A stretch of DNA of 40,635 nucleotides, taken from positions 1 to 40,635 of the IMG/VR virus record IMGVR_UViG_3300021956_000025; one strand, given 5' to 3'. Positions 1 through 10,958 of this stretch are shown piece by piece (the stretch's first letter is position 1; the number at the start of each line of letters is the position of its first letter). Below the pieces are notes generated by a model. It did no database searches. It was not told where the DNA came from and was given only the letters and a program-made list of their open reading frames with translations. The translations under genes were made by a program, and so were the position numbers. This DNA is from a virus.

Positions 1-2
1 TT

Positions 3-545
3 ATGTATTCTGCGGAATTAGAAATTAATTTATTAAAACTTAAAGAAGAATGTCTATTGGCAAAAGAATTTGCAGAGCCAGTCAATGCAAGCAATAGAGG
101 AGGTTGGCAAGGCAAAATGCCAAATGATAACAATATAGAATTAAATAAACTTATAAATAAAACATCTGAATTTGTTAATTTTGTAGCTATTAAAGAGCAA
201 TTAAATGTAAAACTATATTTAACCAGCTCTTGGATAAATATAAATTATCCAAATAATTATAATATAGCACATTATCATGGATCAACAGACATGGCAGCTG
301 TATTTTATGTAAATGCCCCTCACCCAGTAGGATATTTGCATTTATTAAGAAATGATGGAGCGCAATTTAAAAACATATACATAAATAACTCAAAAGAATT
401 AGAATTTTGTGTTAAGCCATTAGCAGGTAGAATTTATGTATTTCCAGCGTGGCTGCTGCATTATGTTGCACCTAGCCCTTATTCAGAAGATGAAAGAATA
501 TCTATAGCTTTCAATTATAATGTAATTATGGATAAAAACATATGA
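3..545 (+). CDS. 2OG-Fe(II) oxygenase, TIGR02466/2OG-FeII_Oxy_5 type (possibly 5'-truncated)
   Basis: Putative non-heme iron, 2-oxoglutarate-dependent dioxygenase. The visible core is NIAHYHGSTDMAAVFYV (from about residue 87), then a FPAWLLH strand (147-153) and DERISIAFNYNV (163-174). This order of an H-x-H block, a distal FPxWLxH and a final RxSxxFN is the pattern of the TIGR02466 family. Candidate iron ligands are H90/H92 and H153; R165 is the candidate 2OG anchor. The ATG lies two bases from the window edge, so the true start may be further upstream; 180 aa is slightly short for the family. The next gene overlaps by ATGA. The substrate is unknown. It is the first of three oxygenases of this superfamily in the window. 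The family call is from motif reading, not a search. Confidence 0.75.
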   Translation: MYSAELEINLLKLKEECLLAKEFAEPVNASNRGGWQGKMPNDNNIELNKLINKTSEFVNFVAIKEQLNVKLYLTSSWININYPNNYNIAHYHGSTDMAAVFYVNAPHPVGYLHLLRNDGAQFKNIYINNSKELEFCVKPLAGRIYVFPAWLLHYVAPSPYSEDERISIAFNYNVIMDKNI

Positions 546-751
546 ATGCAGTATTGATTGCCCTTGTATTATTAATTTGTATTGGTTTTATCATAATGAT
601 TGCACCAGCAATTGGAATGGTATCATTTTTTGCAATGATTTATTTCTTTGCCAACGGCCAAATGATGTATGGTGTTGTAGCCCTAATTGTTTGGGGTGTT
701 GCAATGACTCTATCTGAAGAAACCGCGTTTGTATCACTTAGGAAATGGTAA
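542..751 (+). CDS. small two-helix membrane protein
   Basis: A 69-aa protein that is almost entirely hydrophobic: one helix at about residues 4-33 and a second at about 40-56, with a short polar tail ending RKW. No family is recognised. It overlaps the oxygenase gene by ATGA and the next gene by one base (TAATG), so it is translationally coupled in a tight operon. A holin-like role is conceivable from size and topology, but nothing specific supports it and the endolysin gene is elsewhere. Confidence 0.6.
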   Translation: MNAVLIALVLLICIGFIIMIAPAIGMVSFFAMIYFFANGQMMYGVVALIVWGVAMTLSEETAFVSLRKW

Positions 752-927
752 TGGATAATATCGCTAAAATTAATGCTATTAATGTTTTGCTGGCTCTTGC
801 TGAAAAGTTACTCACTGAGGTGGCAGCTGCTCAGGGTGATGAAAAGATGAAACAAGGTTTGCTGCAAGTTGCAATACTGCGTATTTATCTTGATGAGGTT
901 ATGGATGCAAAACGCTCACGGAAGTAA
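751..927 (+). CDS. small helical hypothetical protein
   Basis: A 58-aa protein, probably fully alpha-helical (alternating AINVLLALAEKLLTEV and GLLQVAILRIYLDEV segments), with a basic C-terminus. An ATG two codons upstream (745) is possible, but AGGA at 740-743 sits at a good distance from 751 and gives a TAATG junction with the preceding gene, so 751 is preferred. No family is recognised. The next start at 905 lies inside this gene in another frame. Confidence 0.55.
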   Translation: MDNIAKINAINVLLALAEKLLTEVAAAQGDEKMKQGLLQVAILRIYLDEVMDAKRSRK

Positions 928-1108
928 AGTATATCTTGGTGATGGCGTTTATGTTTGTTATGATGGTCATGGATTGATTCTTACTGTTGAAGATGGAACG
1001 GATATTCCTAGAGAAGTTGTTTATCTTAATCCTGAGATATGGCAGGCACTACGTCTTTATGTAGTTCATTTATCAAATCTTGTACAATTTAACGGAACGG
1101 AGCATTAA
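905..1108 (+). CDS. conserved small phage protein (YLGDGVYVCYDG family)
   Basis: A 67-aa protein with a beta-rich core: KVYLGDGVYVCYDGHGLILT, followed by VVYLNPEIWQALRLYV. A family with the pattern YLGDGVYA.(F/Y)DG...LTTE(N/D)G....IYLEPEV is widespread in phages and bacteria with no known function; I recognise it from memory only. The start at 905 is chosen because it immediately precedes the conserved core; longer in-frame starts (869, 893) would overlap the previous gene more. The gene overlaps its upstream neighbour by 23 bases. Confidence 0.65.
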   Translation: MQNAHGSKVYLGDGVYVCYDGHGLILTVEDGTDIPREVVYLNPEIWQALRLYVVHLSNLVQFNGTEH

Positions 1109-1109
1109 A

Positions 1110-1301
1110 ATGACTAACTTTGATAAGTTCACCATTTCTGTTGGTATCATTGCAGTTATAACAATTGTGTTTATCTTTTTCAATTTTACTAATAGGCCAG
1201 CAACTGTTTCACTTGACGCAAAGCATTTTGCATGTACTGATGCAATCCCAGATGGCCTGGGAACCAAATGCATTAACTATCACTATATTGGTGTGAAGTG
1301 A
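1110..1301 (+). CDS. single-pass membrane or exported small protein
   Basis: A 63-aa protein with a hydrophobic helix at about residues 9-25 (ISVGIIAVITIVFIFFNF) and a C-terminal soluble part with two cysteines (FACTD, GTKCIN). An ACGGAGCAT Shine-Dalgarno precedes the ATG at 1110, which is preferred over an in-frame ATG at 1080 inside the preceding gene. The stop overlaps the next start (GTGA). The two cysteines after the helix could form a periplasmic disulfide; this is inference. No family is recognised. Confidence 0.6.
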   Translation: MTNFDKFTISVGIIAVITIVFIFFNFTNRPATVSLDAKHFACTDAIPDGLGTKCINYHYIGVK

Positions 1302-1531
1302 TTGAAGAGATTAAGTGGCGACAGATAATATCTAATCTCCGCGTACATGGTCTTTCATATGTTGAGATATCAATGTTAACTGGCTTCACCTGCGCGGAGG
1401 TTATAAAGATGCATAATGGAGATTATGAGCCACCATATCTCGCAATCATCAAGTTACTTGATCTTCATTTAGATGCCTGCCCAACTAGGCATAATATGAT
1501 TGGTATTAAATCTCCTGATGAATTAATATGA
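1298..1531 (+). CDS. small putative helix-turn-helix protein
   Basis: A 77-aa protein with a GTG start overlapping the previous stop. Residues 10-40 (IISNLRVHGLSYVEISMLTG, then FTCAEVIKMHNG) read as a helix-turn-helix: a GLSYxEI first helix, a turn at TG and a second helix, then a short proline-containing tail and LLDLHLD. This resembles small phage proteins with Cro/MerR-like folds that are usually left as hypothetical. Being tied by ATGA coupling to an oxygenase gene argues for operon membership rather than a free-standing repressor. DNA binding is inferred only. Confidence 0.55.
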   Translation: MIEEIKWRQIISNLRVHGLSYVEISMLTGFTCAEVIKMHNGDYEPPYLAIIKLLDLHLDACPTRHNMIGIKSPDELI

Positions 1532-2085
1532 TGAAAAAATTATCAGATCACATATTGATAATAGAAAATGTTTTGACTGAAGAAGAATGTTCATTTATCA
1601 TAAATGAGTATGAAAATTCAGGAAATTGGACTCCAACAGGTCTTTATAATCTTTCTGATAAAAAAGCAAAAGCAAATTGTAGTCATGTAATGATTACACT
1701 TGATAAACATTTATACAAAAATGGAAATGTAATTGATCAATTAATTTTTAATCGTTCTTCAGAATGTTTGAAATTGTATAGAGAAAAATTTCCATTTTGT
1801 GTAGTAAATAAAGATCAAGGTTATGAATTATTAAAATATGAAAATGGTAATTATCTTAGTAAACATGTAGATTACATGAATGAAGAAAAAGACAGAATTT
1901 TAAGTCTGTCTTTTGCACTTAATGATAATTATGAAGGAGGTGAATGGTCATTTTTTGATGATGAATTGTCATTTAAAATATCAACTGGAGCAGCAATTTT
2001 ATTCCCTGCTAATTTTATGTTTCCACATGAAATAAAAACAGTATCTAAAAATATTAGATATTCAATAGTCACTTGGTTCAATTAA
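1528..2085 (+). CDS. 2OG-Fe(II) oxygenase, prolyl-4-hydroxylase-like
   Basis: Putative iron/2-oxoglutarate dioxygenase with all expected catalytic residues visible: HVD at 113-115 (two iron ligands), FPHEI at 165-169 (third ligand H167) and KNIRYSI at 175-181 (2-oxoglutarate arginine R177). YELLKYENGNYLSKHVD is the typical beta-strand entry of the prolyl-4-hydroxylase/PKHD class. The length, 185 aa, suits a bare catalytic domain. The gene starts with ATGATG overlapping the previous stop; either ATG is possible. It belongs to a different subfamily from the enzymes at 3-545 and 10959-11636. The substrate is unknown; phage enzymes of this class have been proposed to act on proteins or nucleobases. 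It lies in one cluster with a glycosyltransferase, 1.7 kb from the end of a collagen-like fibre gene. Confidence 0.85.
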   Translation: MMKKLSDHILIIENVLTEEECSFIINEYENSGNWTPTGLYNLSDKKAKANCSHVMITLDKHLYKNGNVIDQLIFNRSSECLKLYREKFPFCVVNKDQGYELLKYENGNYLSKHVDYMNEEKDRILSLSFALNDNYEGGEWSFFDDELSFKISTGAAILFPANFMFPHEIKTVSKNIRYSIVTWFN

Positions 2086-2105
2086 ATAAATTTGGAGTTC
2101 TATAA

Positions 2106-2474
2106 ATGGCTGAAGAAATTAAAAATGAATTTCCTGATTATACTTTTAATTTGTTTCAAATGCAGGCATTGCGTACTGCAAAAGATATGGGACCAGAAGG
2201 TGATCTTATGCATGCTACTCTTGGCCTTGTATCTGAAGCTGGAGAATTTGCTGATGCAATCAAAAAGTCTTATGCATATGACAAAGAACTTGATGTAGAA
2301 AATCTCATTGAGGAGATTGGAGACATTATGTGGTTCTGTGCATTGGCTTGTAAGTCATTGGGTGTTCCTATGGAACAACCCGCGTTGAGGTGCATTGAAA
2401 AGTTGATGAAGCGTTATCCTGATAAATACTCAAATGAGGCAGCGCATGAGCGAGCAGACAAACAAGCTGAGTGA
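2106..2474 (+). CDS. MazG-like nucleotide pyrophosphohydrolase
   Basis: A 122-aa all-alpha NTP pyrophosphohydrolase. The MazG metal-binding signature is present: SEAGEFAD (E44, E47) followed by EEIGDIMWF (E70, D73), i.e. ExxE...ExxD. Members hydrolyse (d)NTPs or alarmones to monophosphates and pyrophosphate; phage copies have been proposed to recycle nucleotides or lower ppGpp, which is unproven here. The single-domain length is normal for phage MazG. A GGAGTTCT Shine-Dalgarno precedes the ATG. A 54-aa gene begins inside its 3' end. Confidence 0.85.
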   Translation: MAEEIKNEFPDYTFNLFQMQALRTAKDMGPEGDLMHATLGLVSEAGEFADAIKKSYAYDKELDVENLIEEIGDIMWFCALACKSLGVPMEQPALRCIEKLMKRYPDKYSNEAAHERADKQAE

Positions 2475-2610
2475 TAGAGATATTATTGCATTGGTATTTG
2501 CCCATGCAGGTTTAGTGTCACCTGATTTTCAAACAGACAATTTCTATGAGCATGTTCAACAATCATTCAAAATGGCTGACATATTTTTAGAAATGAGGGA
2601 AAAGAAATGA
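2446..2610 (+). CDS. 54-aa hypothetical protein between MazG and glycosyltransferase
   Basis: A short coding frame bridging the mazG-like gene and the glycosyltransferase gene. It begins MSEQTNKLSDRDIIALVF and ends FLEMREKK. It overlaps the end of the mazG-like gene and ends in an ATGA overlap with the next start at 2607, which is the pattern of a genuine coupled gene. It is predicted helical and acidic to neutral. Its last codons (ATGAGGGAAAAGAAATGA) also supply the purine-rich Shine-Dalgarno for the glycosyltransferase. No family is recognised. Confidence 0.6.
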   Translation: MSEQTNKLSDRDIIALVFAHAGLVSPDFQTDNFYEHVQQSFKMADIFLEMREKK

Positions 2611-3710
2611 GATTACATCTGATAGGATTGTTCCACACTATCCCATCAGCTGAATTTAGCCACTGCGCCTTTACTGGGCGCGTGGTTAGGTTTGGTAAAA
2701 TGATGGCCCCATTTGGTCATGAAGTCATTGAGTATTCAAATGAAGGATCAGAATCAGAAGCGACAAAACACGTCACCATACTGGGCTCTGAGAGATTCAG
2801 GAAACTTAAAGAACTGTATAAGAAAGAGCAACCAAAAGAAGCTGCGTCTACTGACTCGACAATTTATCGTGAGTTTAGTAGCATTCTGCGTAGGGCTATG
2901 GCATCTAATGTGGAGCCTGGTGACATTATCTGTCATCCTTTTGGTATTGCTCACGCCGATCTTGTTAATGTGTTTCCTGATTGCAAACACGTTGAAATAG
3001 GTATTGGTTATGTGCAGGCATTCGCGGATTTCCGCGTATATGAGACTTACCAATGGTGGTCATGGCACCAGGGCAAAGAGCAGAAACCAGGCAATGCATA
3101 CCAATGGGTTTGCCCTATGGGATATGATATTGATGACTGGGAGCCAAATTTGGAGCCTGGCAAATATCTTCTTTACTTTGGTAGAGTCATTGATTGCAAA
3201 GGACTTCAAATCGTTAAGGAGATCGCCCGTAGAGTCGATTTTGAAGTCAAGGTAGTAGGAGGTGGGGAGGAAGATTTTATCGCTCAGTACATGTCTGACG
3301 CGCCTTCTAACCTTACTTATTCGCCTCCGGTAACGGGTAAAAATCGAAGCGAATTATTGCGGAATGCCTACGCAATGCTCATGCCTACTTTGTACTGTGA
3401 GCCATTTGGAGGAGCAGGAGTAGAAGGTATGCTTTGTGGTACTCCATTGATTGCATCTGACTTTGGTGCATTCTGTGAAACAGTCAAACATGGACTTGAT
3501 GGATACCGTTGTAAAACTCTTGGTGACTGGTTACATGCTATTGAGAATGTTGAAAATCTTGATAGAGAGATTATTTCAATGCGTGCCAGAAGTAAATATG
3601 GGTTATTCAATGTTGGGTGGCAGATGGATAGGATATTCAAACAAATTGCCAATTTATCAGATCAAGGTTGGTATTCACTAGAGCCAATAGATGCTGTTTG
3701 GAGAGGATAA
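2607..3710 (+). CDS. GT4-type glycosyltransferase (GT-B fold)
   Basis: A 367-aa retaining glycosyltransferase of the Glycos_transf_1 (GT4) type. The C-terminal nucleotide-sugar domain shows YLLYFGRVIDCKGL (188-200), VKVVGGGEEDF (215-224) and the E-x7-E signature EPFGGAGVE (265-273) followed by GTPLIASDFGAFCETV. The N-terminal acceptor domain begins MRLHLIGLFHTIPS. It transfers a sugar from a nucleotide donor to an unknown acceptor. It is the last gene of the + cluster and is convergent with the collagen-like fibre gene, 26 bp away across a terminator. Phage GT4 enzymes can modify DNA, host surface glycans or virion proteins. The Thr-rich Gly-Pro-Thr repeats of the neighbouring fibre are a candidate acceptor; this is inference from proximity. 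Confidence 0.85.
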   Translation: MRLHLIGLFHTIPSAEFSHCAFTGRVVRFGKMMAPFGHEVIEYSNEGSESEATKHVTILGSERFRKLKELYKKEQPKEAASTDSTIYREFSSILRRAMASNVEPGDIICHPFGIAHADLVNVFPDCKHVEIGIGYVQAFADFRVYETYQWWSWHQGKEQKPGNAYQWVCPMGYDIDDWEPNLEPGKYLLYFGRVIDCKGLQIVKEIARRVDFEVKVVGGGEEDFIAQYMSDAPSNLTYSPPVTGKNRSELLRNAYAMLMPTLYCEPFGGAGVEGMLCGTPLIASDFGAFCETVKHGLDGYRCKTLGDWLHAIENVENLDREIISMRARSKYGLFNVGWQMDRIFKQIANLSDQGWYSLEPIDAVWRG

Positions 3711-3711
3711 A

Positions 3712-3733
3712 AAAGGGGCCGTATGGCCCCTTT
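3712..3733. terminator. bidirectional Rho-independent terminator
   Basis: AAAGGGGCC (3712-3720), loop GTAT, GGCCCCTTT (3725-3733): a 9-bp perfect stem with A-rich and T-rich flanks, so it can act on both strands. It lies between two convergent genes, the glycosyltransferase (+) and the collagen-like fibre (-). Confidence 0.85.
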
Positions 3734-3736
3734 ACA

Positions 3737-7097
<3,361 letters not shown>

Positions 7098-7105
<8 letters not shown>

Positions 7106-7418
7106 GAGTTTCAGACTCCTCAACAACAATGTTAAAAGTAGGAGTTATCAGTACCAAATCTGCATCTGTATAACGGATATCACAGTTCAGCGTTCCCACT
7201 GGCCAAATAGAAGTCTGTTCAGGTGATGCTGATACAGAAATTGCATACTGAGTTTCTGGTGCAATAGGAGCAATTAAAGTTGCTGTAAGTTGCTCAATTA
7301 AAGTTCCTGCAGGGTCACGTACAGTTGAATCAATTGCCCATGTTCCTGGAGGCAGATTGACATAACCTGCTAAGGAAAAAGTAGCACCTCTTTTGAGATC
7401 TGTAGTTCTAAGAATCAT
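7098..7418 (-). CDS. hypothetical tail-associated beta protein
   Basis: A 106-aa protein starting [20 protein letters not shown], rich in beta-strand residues, with [26 protein letters not shown] and a C-terminal [13 protein letters not shown]. The layout (RG.TF.l.G, then WPVG.L..DIRYTD, then TPTF.I.V) resembles small beta-sandwich proteins found beside phage fibre genes. It may be a fibre connector or base domain; this is inference from position between the endolysin and the collagen-like fibre. Its stop overlaps the next start. Confidence 0.55.
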
Positions 7419-7426
7419 GGTATAAC

Positions 7427-7864
7427 CTATGACAGAGAGCCTAAATAAAGTTTACGTTCTGCCGATCTTCTGCGAGTAAGACCATCAAGCACTTTTCCAC
7501 CAGCTTTATTCCATTTTAGGAATTCATCCGCAGCAGCTTCATATTCAGTATTTCTATGTAATCTAAGCAATGTTGATTTTTCAAATGCACTCATACCAAT
7601 ATTGTATGCAAGAGAAAGCATTGCATCAAATTGATTTTGATTGGTAGGAGTCCTATTTAAAATTCTAGTCAGTTTATCTTCTCTTGGTCGCAAGGCTCTA
7701 GCAAACATTACATCAGATTGAGCTTGTGTAATTTTCATGCCAGGCTTGACATTATCAGTTACACCAACTGATATAGTCCACACACCCGCGGGACATTTAT
7801 ATGACTCAAGACTTTCACCTTCAAATTGCTTTATTAACCTTCTGCCAATCTCACTCATTATCAT
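7427..7864 (-). CDS. endolysin, GH24 lysozyme (muramidase)
   Basis: A 145-aa phage-type lysozyme that cleaves the MurNAc-GlcNAc bond of peptidoglycan. Visible: catalytic Glu in KQFEGESLESYKCPAGVWTI (E15), C24 where T4 lysozyme has Asp20 (a common variant, CPAGVWTI), and T30. FDAMLSLAYNIGMSAFEKST and LTRRRSAERKLYL are typical of the helical lobe. No signal peptide or SAR helix is visible, so it needs a holin. The usual GHT after WTIGY is GVT here. The first ATG overlaps the previous stop (TGATG); an ATG two codons on (7858) is an alternative. It is embedded among tail fibre genes, far from the holin-like gene at 29884-30057. Confidence 0.9.
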   Translation of the reverse strand: MIMSEIGRRLIKQFEGESLESYKCPAGVWTISVGVTDNVKPGMKITQAQSDVMFARALRPREDKLTRILNRTPTNQNQFDAMLSLAYNIGMSAFEKSTLLRLHRNTEYEAAADEFLKWNKAGGKVLDGLTRRRSAERKLYLGSLS

Positions 7865-9051
7865 CAGTCTTTCTCACAGGCAATGATATCAACATATTTA
7901 ACAGCAAGATTTACACTTGCGCCAGAAAGTGAATGAGTGTGTGTATTACCAGATCCAGTTGCTGCAGTTGTAAAGTTATGGTTGTGAGATGCAGTTTCAA
8001 CATCAGATTGGATCCATGCACTAAAAGTATTTGGACTTGTAAAACCAATCTGAAGTGCTGCAGATCCTGGCTGATAATTTAGAATAGTGCTAGGAGTAAC
8101 TTGGTTATGTTTGTGATTCTGATTTTCAGATGCAGTAGTACCGCTGTGTGTATGTGCAGGCAATTGATCAGTGGTAAGTGCAGTTCCACCAATAGTACCG
8201 GAAATTGACTGATTTGAAAATGCAGTTGAAAAGTTTACAGTACCACCAGTTCCTGAGCCAGTTCCGCTGACAAGGCGCAATGCATAATTATTAAGTGAAG
8301 TAACCTGAGTCCAACCAACAGGTGCTGATGCTTCAAGGAAAAGCATTTTAACACCTGAAGGAATTTGCCCTGCACCAGCCAATGCATTTTTGACAAATTC
8401 AGTTGTTGCATATTTTGTACTATTATCAGTTAATGCAGGAGTGACACCTACACCATTAAGAGATACAAGTTCCCAACGAGGGCCAGCAGAATTGTATACG
8501 CATTCACAAATAGTATATGCAGGAATCTGACCTGCCAAAATAGTTGAACCATCACTATTTCTAATAGCAACTGCACCAAGTCCATTGACATTAAGCGTTG
8601 GATTTACAATTGTATTACTGAGCAATGGCAAAAACATAACAAGCATGCCATCATAATATGCATCTGCATATGTATTTGTCTGCACAGTATAAAAATTTGC
8701 ACCAGTAGAATTTACACCATAATATGGTTGCATAAACTGAAAGTAAGTTCCAGCAGTTGCTGCATTCCAACAAGGATCATTAACACTCCAAGCTTGTGGC
8801 GTAGTGCCTTCTTGCCCGCGTACAATAGTCAGCTGATTATCTACTCTTTGTGTAACAAAGACTATTTCTTCAACAGAATTTGGAGCAGATGCTGATGTAA
8901 TCCTAAGTCTAAAAAATTCTTTACCTACAACTGGCGTAGGAAAAGCATCAGCATCACCAGAGCTTATATAAAGAGTAGTGGCAACCGCGGAGATGCCAGT
9001 AGCAACTACACTACTTGCATTGTTGGCATAAATTTCTACTGTGGCAGTCAT
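7864..9051 (-). CDS. tail fibre with metal-binding HxH tip module
   Basis: A 395-aa fibre. The N-terminal 120 residues contain a beta-rich attachment region ending with VRGQEGTTPQAWSVNDP, a motif common in phage tail/collar fibres that dock to the baseplate. The middle has YYDGMLVMFLPLLSNTIVNPT (lipid- or glycan-fibre type repeat). The C-terminal 160 residues carry [16 protein letters not shown], many H-x-H motifs (HTHSG, HKHN, HNHN, HTHS) and end NLAVKYVDIIACEKD. Histidine pairs in phage fibre tips coordinate iron along the trimer axis, as in T4 gp37. The tip is homologous to those of the proteins at 3737-7105 and 11638-12219 but lacks their Cys-rich loop. Confidence 0.85.
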   Translation of the reverse strand: MTATVEIYANNASSVVATGISAVATTLYISSGDADAFPTPVVGKEFFRLRITSASAPNSVEEIVFVTQRVDNQLTIVRGQEGTTPQAWSVNDPCWNAATAGTYFQFMQPYYGVNSTGANFYTVQTNTYADAYYDGMLVMFLPLLSNTIVNPTLNVNGLGAVAIRNSDGSTILAGQIPAYTICECVYNSAGPRWELVSLNGVGVTPALTDNSTKYATTEFVKNALAGAGQIPSGVKMLFLEASAPVGWTQVTSLNNYALRLVSGTGSGTGGTVNFSTAFSNQSISGTIGGTALTTDQLPAHTHSGTTASENQNHKHNQVTPSTILNYQPGSAALQIGFTSPNTFSAWIQSDVETASHNHNFTTAATGSGNTHTHSLSGASVNLAVKYVDIIACEKD

Positions 9052-9063
9052 GTATAGCCTCTA

Positions 9064-9807
9064 TTAAACCATGTTAACAGTTGCCTGGTATCTAAACCTA
9101 AATGGAAGTTGAGATAATCCAGAATTAATAAAATCTTCCAGATATTGTCCTACTGGATTAGGAGCATCATTTATAATGATAGTACAAATTGGCGCAAGCA
9201 AAGGATCTGATGCAAATGTAACGCTAATCATTGGCGTATATGCTATATGTGTATCCCAGCCAGCTGGCGCATACAAAAATCTATATAGCCTTCTTTTAAG
9301 CCATGTAATAGAAAATTGATGACCATCACCTTTATAAAAAAGCCATGTTAAAACTCTTTTATAAATATCATCTGGAACCGTATATATTGTTTCAGATTGG
9401 GTGAAATCAGTTTGTCCAATTGCTAAATTGTCAGTTGGAAAAGTATCTATAGCACCATTGTAATCTGGAATAACTGTAGCAGAAAACAATGGCCTAGCAT
9501 ATCCATATAAACCTTGACCAACCCAATCAAGGAGAGTCCCACTTAACATTGGGTAAATTGGCAAATTTAATGAATTAAACCAATTTACATTTTTCTGCGT
9601 CATCTTATTATATGCATTAATAAGAGCAGGCAAATTCTGATCATCAATATACTGAAAATAAAGATAGCTCAATATAGTAGTTTGTTTGTTGGTTATGTCA
9701 GCACCAACAACTACACCCTCAGGCAATTGATCAAGAAGAAGAAAGCCATCGCCATCTTCAAGACCAATTCGCCCTCCATCCTGCTGAAGAATATATGATG
9801 AAGGCAT
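9064..9807 (-). CDS. baseplate-associated structural protein (candidate fibre docking protein)
   Basis: A 247-aa protein with IGLEDGDGFLLLDQ near the N-terminus, a helical middle and YTVPDDIYKRVLTWLFYKGDG, FSITWLKRRLYRFLYAP. The last block (helical, aromatic, followed by ISVTF) is found in proteins downstream of baseplate J in several myoviruses and is placed like tail protein I of P2 or DUF2612 proteins. I cannot distinguish these by eye. It starts TAATG-coupled to a 45-aa gene and sits between tail fibre genes, consistent with a baseplate or fibre-connecting role. Confidence 0.55.
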   Translation of the reverse strand: MPSSYILQQDGGRIGLEDGDGFLLLDQLPEGVVVGADITNKQTTILSYLYFQYIDDQNLPALINAYNKMTQKNVNWFNSLNLPIYPMLSGTLLDWVGQGLYGYARPLFSATVIPDYNGAIDTFPTDNLAIGQTDFTQSETIYTVPDDIYKRVLTWLFYKGDGHQFSITWLKRRLYRFLYAPAGWDTHIAYTPMISVTFASDPLLAPICTIIINDAPNPVGQYLEDFINSGLSQLPFRFRYQATVNMV

Positions 9808-9944
9808 TATTGTTTACCCTTGCTATCTTCAATTACTTTTTTGAGCCTCTCATAAATTGAAGAGGCGCCTGTTTCAATTGGCAGCTTTCCCAGCAATATT
9901 AGTAGGACTTTTGCCTCTTCTTCACTAATAGGAAAATTAAGCAT
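9807..9944 (-). CDS. 45-aa hypothetical protein
   Basis: A short coding frame beginning MLNFPISEEEAKVLLILLGK and ending EDSKGKQ. It overlaps the upstream gene by 8 bp and joins the downstream gene by TAATG, which supports translation. Predicted as two amphipathic helices. The pattern ISEEEAxxLLxxLGxLP..xxxxxYxxL resembles tiny phage proteins of unknown function. No strong Shine-Dalgarno is visible. Confidence 0.5.
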   Translation of the reverse strand: MLNFPISEEEAKVLLILLGKLPIETGASSIYERLKKVIEDSKGKQ

Positions 9945-10254
9945 TGATATCTTTTATCAGTCTATTTTTAACATTTGCTGTTTCAAGCAAAACCTGCTGA
10001 CTAAGTTTATTTGCTTCAACCATTTCATTTCTAAATGATTCTACAGCAGCACCAGTCTGACGTTGCATTCCTGAATTTTCAATAAGAAGCATTGGCATCC
10101 AATTCATTGAACAGCGCCATTCATCTACTTCTTCACCTGTATTCACATTAGTCCCGCGAACACAAGCATACCATGCACAACGTTGAATTGCTCCGTCACG
10201 AGCTTCTTCACACTTGGCCCCGAGTGGGCAGAAGATCTTGACATCCAAACTCAT
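9937..10254 (-). CDS. conserved Cys-containing phage protein
   Basis: A 105-aa protein with four cysteines in the N-terminal half: FCPLGAKCEE, RCAWYACVRG and WRCSMNWMPM, followed by a helical C-terminus (AAVESFRNEMVEANKLSQQV). The C-x5-C...C-x4-C...C spacing suggests a small metal-binding or disulfide-linked fold. Similar proteins occur beside tail fibre genes in other phages, function unknown (memory, not searched). The start at 10254 has GAGGTG at about 8 nt and an ATGA overlap; an ATG at 10263 is less well placed. Confidence 0.6.
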   Translation of the reverse strand: MSLDVKIFCPLGAKCEEARDGAIQRCAWYACVRGTNVNTGEEVDEWRCSMNWMPMLLIENSGMQRQTGAAVESFRNEMVEANKLSQQVLLETANVKNRLIKDINA

Positions 10255-10730
10255 GATGACCACACCTCAGTAGGAACTGTTGGCCAAACACCAACAGGAA
10301 TTGTTGGAGGATATACTGCTATTTCTCTAACCTGTGATCTATAAGCAAGAAATTCATCTTGATTCATAAGATAAGGATTAGAATATTGTGGATTAGAAAT
10401 ATCAACAGTAGCTGCCCAATCTGTTGCTTGTAGCAAAGAAACTGCTGTTGCTTTATTCTGTTCTTGAATTTCTTCAGGAGTGGGAGGCGGTGGCGGAGGC
10501 GGATTGTTTGCTTGTTCCCAAGCAGCCTCAGCATTTATTGCCCATTGAGGTAATTCAAATATGTCTTCATTTGGCTTAAGACCATCAACATATTCAATCC
10601 ATCCATAAAGTAAATCAGTATCATACTGTAAAGCATGAACATCAACTGGAGTTCCTTCCCAAGTAAGATCTGAATAACAAATGCCATTCTCATATACGGC
10701 ACCATCAGAAGGTATAATTGTCAATCTCAT
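10251..10730 (-). CDS. tail fibre assembly-chaperone-like protein
   Basis: A 159-aa protein. The N-terminus is a beta-rich MRLTIIPSDGAVYENGICYS; the middle has a poly-proline run (NNPPPPPPPTPEE, residues 76-87) and the C-terminus reads LLQATDWAATVDISNP ... FLAYRSQVREIAVYPP ... VWPTVPTEVWSS. The block L..TDW....D...........YR...R.IA..PP.....WP..P is that of phage tail-fibre assembly chaperones and related XkdW-type proteins. It probably helps fold or attach one of the neighbouring fibres. ATGA overlap with the next gene and a one-base overlap with the previous one. Confidence 0.65.
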   Translation of the reverse strand: MRLTIIPSDGAVYENGICYSDLTWEGTPVDVHALQYDTDLLYGWIEYVDGLKPNEDIFELPQWAINAEAAWEQANNPPPPPPPTPEEIQEQNKATAVSLLQATDWAATVDISNPQYSNPYLMNQDEFLAYRSQVREIAVYPPTIPVGVWPTVPTEVWSS

Positions 10731-10957
10731 TATTGTTCCTCAATAATTGCAGTAGAGGTCATTCGATCAATAGTCATAATTCCTGTGCATCCAATATTCC
10801 AATCCTCATCAGTTCTTATAGATTGGCTAGGAACATTAATTTTTACATGTTTAAATAAATACTCTTTGCCATCTTCAAATACACGCCATACATGTTCTTC
10901 TGTACCTCTTCCAGGCATTCCGCGTGTTTTGTTGAATCTTATTAAAAACTCAGACAT
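10730..10957 (-). CDS. conserved small phage protein (RFNKTRG..HVWRVFEDGKEYLFKH)
   Basis: A 75-aa protein with the block MSEFLIRFNKTRG followed by EHVWRVFEDGKEYLFKHV, then DEDWNIGCTGIMTID. I recognise this as a family found in T4-like and aquatic phages near structural genes (HVWRVFE.GKEYL.KH..I..P), with no known function. It is beta-rich and may be a minor virion or fibre-modifying protein. It is adjacent to an oxygenase gene and a fibre chaperone gene. Confidence 0.6.
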   Translation of the reverse strand: MSEFLIRFNKTRGMPGRGTEEHVWRVFEDGKEYLFKHVKINVPSQSIRTDEDWNIGCTGIMTIDRMTSTAIIEEQ

Positions 10958-10958
10958 T

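Noticed and set aside
1073-1273. 66-aa minus-strand frame
   Set aside because: It is antisense to the membrane protein gene at 1110-1301, which has a Shine-Dalgarno and is coupled to both neighbours.
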